DNA of 50,003 bases from an uncultured Clostridia bacterium (lineage in GTDB: Bacteria; Bacillota; Clostridia; Oscillospirales; Acutalibacteraceae): contig CALWUU010000043.1 in the NCBI GenBank assembly GCA_944384835.1, positions 1 through 50,003 of the forward strand. The letters run 5' to 3'. The notes beneath the pieces were generated by a model, which was not told where the DNA came from, did not search any database, and saw only the letters and a list, made by a program, of their open reading frames with translations. This document shows positions 43,930-50,003 of this stretch, piece by piece (position 1 is the first letter of the stretch; each line of letters begins with the position of its first letter). A program made the position numbers and the translations under genes.

Positions 43930-44531
43930 TCTTTCGCCTCCAATAGCTGATTTACTCGCTCTGCAATCATATGAGCGGCATGCTTCATTTCTTTGCGGCT
44001 TCCGTCAGTAAAGCCGAACTCCTCATACGCAATGGGTTTTCCAAAACGAATGGTTACAGGTTTAAACGCCTTAATATCGCCGTTGGTGTAAATACTAACA
44101 GGCAAAACCGGCGCTTTGGCGTGGTACGCAATCATAGCGATTCCAGACTTTGGCTGAAAAGGAATACCGTGAGCGACAATACCGCCCTGAGGAAAAATTC
44201 CCAGTAAACCGCCTTGTTCTAAAATTGCAATTGCCTGGCCGATTGCCTTTGTATCCCCGCTTCCTCTCTTTACAGGAAACGCGCCAAGTGCACGCAGAAA
44301 ACGATTGACCGCTTTTCCATGCTTTACAAACAATTCTTCTTTTGCCATATACAGTACAGGACGTTTCTTTACACTGACCCCCAACAAAATAGGATCCATC
44401 ACTGACCTGTGATTGCTGCACAAAATCATTTTTCCGGCAGCAGGAATATGTTCTGTACCAATTATACGCATATGGTAAATGCCTTTTGTAATTGGAGAAA
44501 CCATTGTATGCAGCATAGAATAAAGGGTCAT
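43926..44531 (-). CDS. plsC: 1-acyl-sn-glycerol-3-phosphate acyltransferase (second of two)
   Basis: This 201-residue membrane-associated acyltransferase has the HX4D motif in CSNHRSVMDPILLG and the substrate block GIFPQGGIV. It converts lysophosphatidate to phosphatidate or has a related role. The gene is one of two PlsC paralogues in tandem, six bases apart, between cmk and ispH. The second motif is GGIVAHG rather than EGTRS, so it may differ in substrate. Confidence 0.88.
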   Translation of the reverse strand: MTLYSMLHTMVSPITKGIYHMRIIGTEHIPAAGKMILCSNHRSVMDPILLGVSVKKRPVLYMAKEELFVKHGKAVNRFLRALGAFPVKRGSGDTKAIGQAIAILEQGGLLGIFPQGGIVAHGIPFQPKSGIAMIAYHAKAPVLPVSIYTNGDIKAFKPVTIRFGKPIAYEEFGFTDGSRKEMKHAAHMIAERVNQLLEAKE

Positions 44532-44537
44532 AACATA

Positions 44538-45173
44538 TCACCTTTCCATTTCTAAAAAGGCCTTTTCATCGCGCTCCCGTAATTCTGCAATGCGCTGCAT
44601 TACCATACGGCTTGCTTTTCTGTATTCAGAGCCGGTAGCTTCCACAATTCCAAGTTCGTCCGGCTGAATCAGTTCTCCGTAAGAGATAATGGTTTTTTCA
44701 AACGGTTTTACCGGCTTACCTGTTTTGGTTGTCATACAAACAGGTAAAATGGGAGCCTGATGTTGGTGTGCAAGCATAACGGCACCTGATTTTGGTTTTC
44801 CCAGCTTACCGTCCAAAGAACGCGTGCCTTCTATAAAGATACCAACTGCACCGCCTTGTTCCAAAATCTCTCCGCATCTGTCCAGTGCAGTGGAATCACC
44901 CGCACCGCGGTCAACAGAAAATGCACCCAAAGCTGTGATGAGAGAGCCTACAAATTTATTTTCAAATAATTCTGATTTTGCCATATAGAAAATTTGGCGT
45001 TTGGTATCTAACGCTAGCATCGGAGGATCCTTTAATGAGATATGGTTGCAGCAAATAATCACTTTTCCTTCTTTTGGAATTCGTTCACGATGATTTGAAA
45101 CATGGGGATAGAAAAAGGAAAAAGGAGGACCTCCCACAATTTTACTGAAATTATAAAACGCACTGTTTTTCAT
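44538..45173 (-). CDS. plsC: 1-acyl-sn-glycerol-3-phosphate acyltransferase (first of two)
   Basis: This 211-residue protein has HX4D in CCNHISLKDPPMLA and the classic FIEGTRSLDGKLGKPKSGAV block. It is a PlsC-type acyltransferase of the phospholipid pathway. The ATG at 45173 has GGTGG seven bases upstream; the frame extends eight codons further. It lies 139 bases after cmk. Confidence 0.9.
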   Translation of the reverse strand: MKNSAFYNFSKIVGGPPFSFFYPHVSNHRERIPKEGKVIICCNHISLKDPPMLALDTKRQIFYMAKSELFENKFVGSLITALGAFSVDRGAGDSTALDRCGEILEQGGAVGIFIEGTRSLDGKLGKPKSGAVMLAHQHQAPILPVCMTTKTGKPVKPFEKTIISYGELIQPDELGIVEATGSEYRKASRMVMQRIAELRERDEKAFLEMER

Positions 45174-45312
45174 ATGTGTACCACCGTTCCCCAACAACGC
45201 CTAACAGTAGTTTGCATCGCATTGCCGGTAAATAATCAAAAACTTTTATTTTTGTTCCCTTCCTATGGAACAGGAATCGTATTTTCGCAAGTCAAAACAG
45301 AAAATACTGCAT

Positions 45313-45978
45313 TCAAGCGGTTTGAGCTGCAATGAATTCTTTTATTTTATCTATAACTTCCTGTATGGTCATTCCTGTTGTATCAACAACCACCGCATCT
45401 TCTGCAGGAACCAGCGGAGCAATTTCGCGGTTGGCATCCCGGTCATCCCGCTCCCTGATTTCTTGTAAGATAGCAGAAAAATCTGCTTTGCAGCCTTTTT
45501 CCAGCATCTCTTTATGACGGCGCTTGGCACGTTCTTCCGGCGATGCTGTTAAAAATAGTTTCACCTGCGCATTGGGAAGCACAACTGTGCCGATATCACG
45601 ACCGTCCATAATCACATTATGGGTTTTGGCCAAATTTTTTTGAAGCTCCAATAAAAATTCACGAACAGCAGGAATGGCAGATACCTGCGAAGACGCCTTA
45701 GACACTTCCGATGTGCGAATGAAATCGCTGACATCTTCCCCGCATAGAATGACCCGCTGTTCTCCGTTTTTAAACTCCAGCGCAATATCAACATGTTCCA
45801 GCTCTTTTTTCACTGTCTGCGCATCGCCCGGAAAAATATTTTGCCTTAGCATATGCAATCCAATGGAACGATATAACGCGCCTGTATCTACATAAATAAA
45901 ACCAATCTCACTAGCCACTCTACGTGCAATACTGCTTTTTCCAGCCCCTGCAGGACCATCAATGGCAACCGCTATCAT
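45313..45978 (-). CDS. cmk: Cytidylate kinase
   Basis: This 221-residue kinase phosphorylates CMP and dCMP. The P-loop is IDGPAGAGKSSIARRVA, followed by VDTGALYRSI, DGRDIGTVVLPNA and FLTASPEERAKRRH. The ATG at 45978 has AAAGGGTG nine bases upstream. It follows the flavoprotein gene by 17 bases and precedes two PlsC genes and ispH-S1, a common clostridial order. Confidence 0.96.
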   Translation of the reverse strand: MIAVAIDGPAGAGKSSIARRVASEIGFIYVDTGALYRSIGLHMLRQNIFPGDAQTVKKELEHVDIALEFKNGEQRVILCGEDVSDFIRTSEVSKASSQVSAIPAVREFLLELQKNLAKTHNVIMDGRDIGTVVLPNAQVKLFLTASPEERAKRRHKEMLEKGCKADFSAILQEIRERDDRDANREIAPLVPAEDAVVVDTTGMTIQEVIDKIKEFIAAQTA

Positions 45979-45995
45979 GGTTGAACACACCCTTT

Positions 45996-47261
45996 CTACA
46001 TTTCCCATTGTGCCTGGGCAATAGCTGTTGCGGCCAAATACCCGGTAGAAAATGCTATTTGTAAATTAAATCCGCCTGTATAGGCGTCCGCATCGATGAC
46101 TTCTCCCGCAAAGTATAGTCCTTTTACCAATTTAGATTCCATGGTTTTGGGAGAAATCTCTTTAACAGACACACCCCCTGAAGTAATAATTGCTTCATCA
46201 ATGGGACGAAAACCTTTTATGACTACTTTCAATCCTTTTAATTCCTGTACGAAACGGCGTCTCTGCTCTTTTGTAATTTGATTGCATTTTTGATTTGGCG
46301 CAATCCCTGATTTTGCAACCATTACCGGAATTAATTTCCGAGGCAATAGCGCGCCCAAAGAATTGATAAAGTCTTTGTTTTGATGTTCCGCAAAATCTTT
46401 TTGCAGCCTGATATCCAATTGTTCCACAGAAAGCGCAGGCTTTAAATCAATGGAGATTTGATAACGATTTGGCTCCATATTGCGCATATGACTGCTGGCA
46501 CTTAAAATCATAGGGCCTGTCACGCCGTAATGGGTAAACATCATTTCGCCGAAATCGTCATATATTTCTTTTTTCTGTTTCATATCGGTCACACGAATTG
46601 CCACATTCTTCAAAGATAATCCCTGTAATGCGGGACAATCCTTTCCGTTTGCAACGAGAGATACCAAAGACGGACGCAGTTCCGTTATGGTATGCCCTGC
46701 CTGCTGTGCAAGACGATACCCGTCCCCTGTAGAGCCTGTAGCCGGATACGACATTCCGCCGCAGGCAATGACAACATACTGACTGAAATATTCTGTTCCG
46801 TCCTCGCACCGTACCCCTGTGACTGTTTGCTCTTGCAGGCACAGTTCTGTTGCTGCGGCCTGTTGAATTTGCACTCCGTTTTGTGTGCAATATCTTTTTA
46901 ATGCATCCACTACATCAGCAGCAAGGTCGGACTGAGGAAATACACGGTTTCCGCGTTCCGTTTTTACAGGCACTCCCAAATTTTCAAAAAAGCAAATAGC
47001 ATCTTGAGGCGTAAACTGAGAAACAGCACTGTATAAAAAACGCCCGTTAGAAGGAATGGACGCAATGACTGTGGGAACATCACAATTATTCACAATATTG
47101 CATCTTCCCTTACCTGTAATGCGCAATTTTCTGCCAAGACGGTTGTTTTTTTCCAATAATAATGTATGCAGACCGTTCTGCGCTGCAGTACCTGCCGCCA
47201 TCATACCTGCGGCACCGCCGCCTACTACAATGACATCAAACTGATTCACCTGGTTTTTCAT
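45996..47261 (-). CDS. BaiN/HI0933-family flavoprotein (NAD(P)/FAD-dependent oxidoreductase)
   Basis: This protein of about 421 residues has an N-terminal FAD loop (VIVVGGGAAGMMAAGTAAQ), GKGRCNIVNNCD, a middle domain, and the C-terminal TSGGVSVKEISPKTMESKLV with YFAGEVIDADAYTGGFNLQ. This is the HI0933/YhiN family. Some members are called BaiN for bile-acid reactions, but the housekeeping position beside cmk does not support that role here. The start is uncertain: the ATG at 47261 follows AAAGGTGG directly, while a GTG at 47249 fits the family start better. It overlaps the RpiR gene. Confidence 0.88.
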   Translation of the reverse strand: MKNQVNQFDVIVVGGGAAGMMAAGTAAQNGLHTLLLEKNNRLGRKLRITGKGRCNIVNNCDVPTVIASIPSNGRFLYSAVSQFTPQDAICFFENLGVPVKTERGNRVFPQSDLAADVVDALKRYCTQNGVQIQQAAATELCLQEQTVTGVRCEDGTEYFSQYVVIACGGMSYPATGSTGDGYRLAQQAGHTITELRPSLVSLVANGKDCPALQGLSLKNVAIRVTDMKQKKEIYDDFGEMMFTHYGVTGPMILSASSHMRNMEPNRYQISIDLKPALSVEQLDIRLQKDFAEHQNKDFINSLGALLPRKLIPVMVAKSGIAPNQKCNQITKEQRRRFVQELKGLKVVIKGFRPIDEAIITSGGVSVKEISPKTMESKLVKGLYFAGEVIDADAYTGGFNLQIAFSTGYLAATAIAQAQWEM

Positions 47262-48117
47262 CCACCTTTTCATATACGCCGTATTCATCCCAAATGGATT
47301 CTAAGGAACGAAATACGTTTTTGACTTCATCTTTTTTCTGGATGGCGCTTGCCACAATCAAAGCATTAATTAAACTGAGCGGCGCCACCAAAGAATCTAC
47401 AAACGATGCCATTTCACTGCGCGCCAACAGCAAAAATTCTGCAGGATCGGCCAACGGTGATAGTACGCTGTCTGTGATTGCCACTACCTTTGCACCGCGG
47501 CTGGAAGCAAATTTGAGCGCCTTGACTGCCCTTTTGGAATAACGGGGAAAACTAATGCCAATGACGGCGTCATGTTCGTTAACATGGATCATTTGTTCAA
47601 ATATTTCCGCTTCACTGGTAGCATTGACCATATGCACATGTTCAAACAGCAAATTAAAATAATAAGCCATAAAGGAAGCAAGTGCATGTGAGCTTCTTAC
47701 ACCGATAATATAAATTTTTTTGGCAGCCACAATGGCCTCTACTGCTTCATAAAACATTTCATGAGATGTTTCTTCAATGGTTCTGCGGATAATATCAATA
47801 TCCCTGTTTAATACATTACTTAATATTTGGTTGCCGGGACAGGATTTCTCTGTCATCTCCAATCGCTGTACAGAAGTCATTCGGCTGCGAATCATCTCCT
47901 GCATGGCACGCTGCAGTTCAGGATACCCTGCATAACCGATTTCCGTTGCAAAACGCACCACAGTAGATTCACTGACACCTACGGTTGCACCCAATTTAGC
48001 AGCCGTCATAAAAGCAACTTCATCATAATGCTCTTCTATATAATTTGCAATTAAACGTTGTCCTTTTGAGAATTCAGGCATTTTGCGCTGAATTCTGGCT
48101 GTAAGCTGATAATTCAT
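47236..48117 (-). CDS. MurR/RpiR family transcriptional regulator
   Basis: This 293-residue regulator has an N-terminal HTH (AAKLGATVGVSESTVVRFAT) and a C-terminal SIS sugar-isomerase-like domain (IYIIGVRSSHALASFMAYYF; GISFPRYSKRAVKALKFA). It probably senses a sugar phosphate or amino sugar. It is the first gene of the unit with the flavoprotein, cmk, plsC and ispH-S1, with the flavoprotein start inside its end. The target is unknown. The 241 bases upstream to 48358 are AT-rich without a gene. Confidence 0.93.
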   Translation of the reverse strand: MNYQLTARIQRKMPEFSKGQRLIANYIEEHYDEVAFMTAAKLGATVGVSESTVVRFATEIGYAGYPELQRAMQEMIRSRMTSVQRLEMTEKSCPGNQILSNVLNRDIDIIRRTIEETSHEMFYEAVEAIVAAKKIYIIGVRSSHALASFMAYYFNLLFEHVHMVNATSEAEIFEQMIHVNEHDAVIGISFPRYSKRAVKALKFASSRGAKVVAITDSVLSPLADPAEFLLLARSEMASFVDSLVAPLSLINALIVASAIQKKDEVKNVFRSLESIWDEYGVYEKVDEKPGESV

Positions 48118-48323
48118 TTCTTCTCCTAAAATAGCAACAGTTATGATCTGATTCCCCTATTTGTAAAGCAATATCAATAAAATCAAATCAAGAAAATTTA
48201 TTGGCTGATATATTCAGTTTAATGGGTTATCCTGCAAAAATCAAGGGAAAATATCATAAATTTTCTGATTTTTTGCAGTCTTATTCCATTCTTCTTGCAA
48301 AAACCAGTAATATCATTGCCATA

Positions 48324-48351
48324 AAAACAGCCGCCTGAAGTTCAGACGGCT
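48324..48351 (-). terminator. Terminator after the membrane protein gene
   Basis: Arms 48329-48338 and 48342-48351 pair over ten bases with a G-U on the minus strand; five T follow. It lies directly after the stop at 48359. Confidence 0.75.
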
Positions 48352-48358
48352 TATTTTA

Positions 48359-48901
48359 TCATTTTTTATTTTGAAACCATTTGCGAAATACTTTATGTAA
48401 TTGCTTAATATAAAATGCAACGATACCCGTAATTGCAATATCATAAACAAAAAATATCACATTTCCCGCTATCCAAAATACCCACGGCAATGATACTCCA
48501 AATATACTCAAACTGTCTGCAGGAATGCTTAATACATAAATTGCGATAAAGTAAGCGGAAATGATGGCTGCATTAAATACAGCATATTTCAGTACCCATT
48601 GCACAATTTTGTTTTTCAAGCGTTCAATCAATGCTTTCAAAATGGGGTAATAACCGAAGAATATCACGTAAAGCAGAGCCGCTTGTTTGTCCGGAACAAA
48701 AAACACGGACAAAATAGCAACAACGGCAAACGTTGGCCAAGCCCATCTTGCTCCCATTTCAATGACAATCATAATCATCAGCAAGCCTGCCAAAGCCGGC
48801 AGTGCAAACGTTGCCATAGGCAGCAGTGCGGTCAAAAACATAAGCGCAAGCCCCAAACCTGCCAATACACCGCAAAACGCAACCCGTATTGTATGATTCA
48901 C
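48359..48901 (-). CDS. Multi-pass membrane protein, possibly ECF-transporter S-component-like
   Basis: This 180-residue protein has five or six hydrophobic segments (VLAGLGLALMFLTALLPMAT; LAGLLMIMIVIEMG) and a short basic tail. The N-terminal helix with MFLTALLPMATFALPALAG resembles substrate-specific S components of ECF vitamin transporters, but the match is loose and no ECF A or T gene is nearby. The GTG at 48901 has GGGGG eight bases upstream. It follows the J-domain gene by 21 bases. Confidence 0.7.
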   Translation of the reverse strand: MNHTIRVAFCGVLAGLGLALMFLTALLPMATFALPALAGLLMIMIVIEMGARWAWPTFAVVAILSVFFVPDKQAALLYVIFFGYYPILKALIERLKNKIVQWVLKYAVFNAAIISAYFIAIYVLSIPADSLSIFGVSLPWVFWIAGNVIFFVYDIAITGIVAFYIKQLHKVFRKWFQNKK

Positions 48902-48922
48902 TCTTGCAACCCCCTATGCTTT

Positions 48923-49555
48923 TTAGCAGCAGCGAATCATATCGCCGCCGAAACATTCACAACAGCAGTCAGCACACAGCAAACCGCTGCAAACGTCACA
49001 ACCGCTGCATCCGCCTTGACGCGGTGTACCCGGATTGTATCCTCCGTAAGCACCTGTACGTTGATTTTTGATTTGGTTATAAGCTGCCGAATATTCAGGA
49101 TTGGACGGATCCATATCACATGCTTTTGCAAAGTGGTTATATGCTTCTTCCATCCAACCTCGTTTATAAAGAACAGTACCTTTTAAAAAGTACCATTCCG
49201 CATTTCTGCTGTCAGTAGGCACACCATTTAATATTTGTTCGGCATCGGCAATGCGACCGGCCATAATCAAATTACGAACATCTGCAAAATTTGAGTTGGG
49301 ATTGCTATAATTTGGATTATATCCGCCGTTATAGCCCTGTGAAGAACTACCGCCACTTTTTCGGTTTTTGCGCTCATTCATAATTTGGTCGTATGCTTCA
49401 TTGACCTCTTTCATTTTTTCGTTGGCCAAATCTGCAATTGGGCTGCCCTGATAATTATCCGGGTGATATTTTTTTGCCATTTCACGATAAGCTTCTTTTA
49501 CCTGCTCATCGGTTGCATCACGAGAGATGCCTAACACTTTATATGGATCCGACAT
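48923..49555 (-). CDS. J-domain/TPR protein with a Cys-rich C-terminus
   Basis: This 210-residue protein begins with a J domain (MSDPYKVLGISRDATDEQVK with the HPD in KKYHPDN), a Gly/Ser/Asn linker, and a TPR-like pair (AEWYFLKGTVLYKRGWMEEA). The C-terminal end carries about 11 cysteines in pairs and triplets (CSGCDVCSGLLCADCCCECF). It may recruit Hsp70 to a client or bind metal through the tail; this is inference. The ATG at 49555 has AAGGAG seven bases upstream. It overlaps the upstream DUF5685 gene by 17 bases. Confidence 0.9.
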   Translation of the reverse strand: MSDPYKVLGISRDATDEQVKEAYREMAKKYHPDNYQGSPIADLANEKMKEVNEAYDQIMNERKNRKSGGSSSQGYNGGYNPNYSNPNSNFADVRNLIMAGRIADAEQILNGVPTDSRNAEWYFLKGTVLYKRGWMEEAYNHFAKACDMDPSNPEYSAAYNQIKNQRTGAYGGYNPGTPRQGGCSGCDVCSGLLCADCCCECFGGDMIRCC

Positions 49556-50003
49556 TATGGTTCTCCTTTTTGAACAATAATTCCTTTTGCATTTGAGGTA
49601 AACCTTCAAAAATAATATTATGAATAATCGGCTCAAAATGGTTGATATCCATTAAATGATACGAACCGACCACTTGTGATAATACCGCATTTAACGATTC
49701 ATTGCAATAGGTTTTTACTTGTTTTATCTCTTCCTGTGTACTTTCTTTTGATAACTCAAACTTTAAGATAAAGGGATTAAACGCATTTTCTTTGATATCC
49801 TTTTCTATATCGTCCGCCGCATCAATGATATATACCCATTTTCCCAGAAAATAGCCAAAGTTCTGCAAAACGCGTGTTAATATTTCATCATCGGGACGAA
49901 TCATTGCAAACGTGCGCGCCAGCATTTGTGCCGTGGGCTCTGCGCAGGCATCCAAACAAGGATTATCTTCTTTTTCTACCTGCGGCTGTGTCGCTATGGT
50001 TTC
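49539..50003 (-). CDS. DUF5685 family protein (5' end off window)
   Basis: The frame is open to the right edge and encodes the last 154 residues. It contains CLDACAEPTAQM and then a helical region with YIIDAADDIEKDIKENAFNP, the C-terminal pattern of DUF5685. The 'D-x-x-D-D' in that block recalls metal-dependent isoprenoid-type enzymes, but no function is known. Its 3' end overlaps the J-domain gene by 17 bases; the pair is commonly linked in Clostridia. Confidence 0.85.
   Translation of the reverse strand, partial: ETIATQPQVEKEDNPCLDACAEPTAQMLARTFAMIRPDDEILTRVLQNFGYFLGKWVYIIDAADDIEKDIKENAFNPFILKFELSKESTQEEIKQVKTYCNESLNAVLSQVVGSYHLMDINHFEPIIHNIIFEGLPQMQKELLFKKENHNVGSI

Noticed and set aside
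45996-47261. Bile-acid (BaiN) role for the HI0933-type flavoprotein
   Set aside because: No other bai genes are nearby and the gene sits in a housekeeping operon; the family name alone does not support the role.

Overview
The window comes from a low-to-moderate GC, endospore-forming Gram-positive bacterium of the class Clostridia. The complete spoIIIA operon (AA to AH), yunB, a bL27 with a cleavable N-terminal extension next to its protease Prp, mini-RNase III, and an IspH-S1 fusion all point there. An Oscillospirales/Ruminococcaceae origin is my best guess from gene order and protein style. The window is mostly core chromosome on the minus strand. I see no tRNA, rRNA, insertion sequence, prophage or CRISPR repeat array.

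Layout. 1-4943: the front of a type I-E CRISPR-Cas operon (cas3, casA, casB) that runs off the left edge. 5121-10054: queA, divergent from a lysine/diaminopimelate operon (asd, dapA, dapB, and a kinase-less aspartokinase-type ACT protein) behind a lysine riboswitch. The two promoters share their -35 bases. 10211-13997: acetyltransferase, rlmH, a WalJ-type hydrolase, an Imm70-like protein, murA. 14165-17320: a membrane-anchored LysM-G5-M23 protein, and luxS behind a phospholipase-C-like protein with no recognisable metal site. 17334-18789: two divergent XRE-type regulators, one leading a small membrane-protein cassette. 18994-23784: RluA-type pseudouridine synthase, ilvE, an RsmF-type methyltransferase, a 52-residue Asn/Gln-rich gene with a sigma-G-like promoter, and a YitT protein.

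23887-26787: mini-RNase III, Obg, and rplU-prp-rpmA with an L21-type leader. 26827-30522: a closely packed nusB, TsaD-like, xseA, xseB, ispA operon, preceded by two 100-base hairpin-rich tandem units. 30780-36524: an acetyltransferase, then spoIIIA, which encodes the mother-cell part of the engulfment channel. 36576-38751: a secreted leucine-rich-repeat/B-repeat surface protein whose signal peptide and body lie in different frames, joined at a run of seven T. 38980-50003: a divergent NAD-dependent ligase, yunB, ispH-S1, two PlsC acyltransferases, cmk, a BaiN/HI0933-type flavoprotein, an RpiR regulator, a membrane protein, a J-domain/TPR/Cys-rich protein and a DUF5685 protein cut by the right edge.

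Most genes are routine housekeeping. The less ordinary items are the 100-base tandem hairpin repeat with compensatory changes, the T7 frameshift in the surface protein, the tiny gene with the sigma-G-like promoter, the ACT-only protein in the riboswitch operon, the shared -35 divergent promoter and the metal-site-less phospholipase-like protein before luxS. I did not find a clearly new multi-gene system. Starts were chosen by eye from ribosome binding sites, and several are TTG or GTG. No database search was possible.
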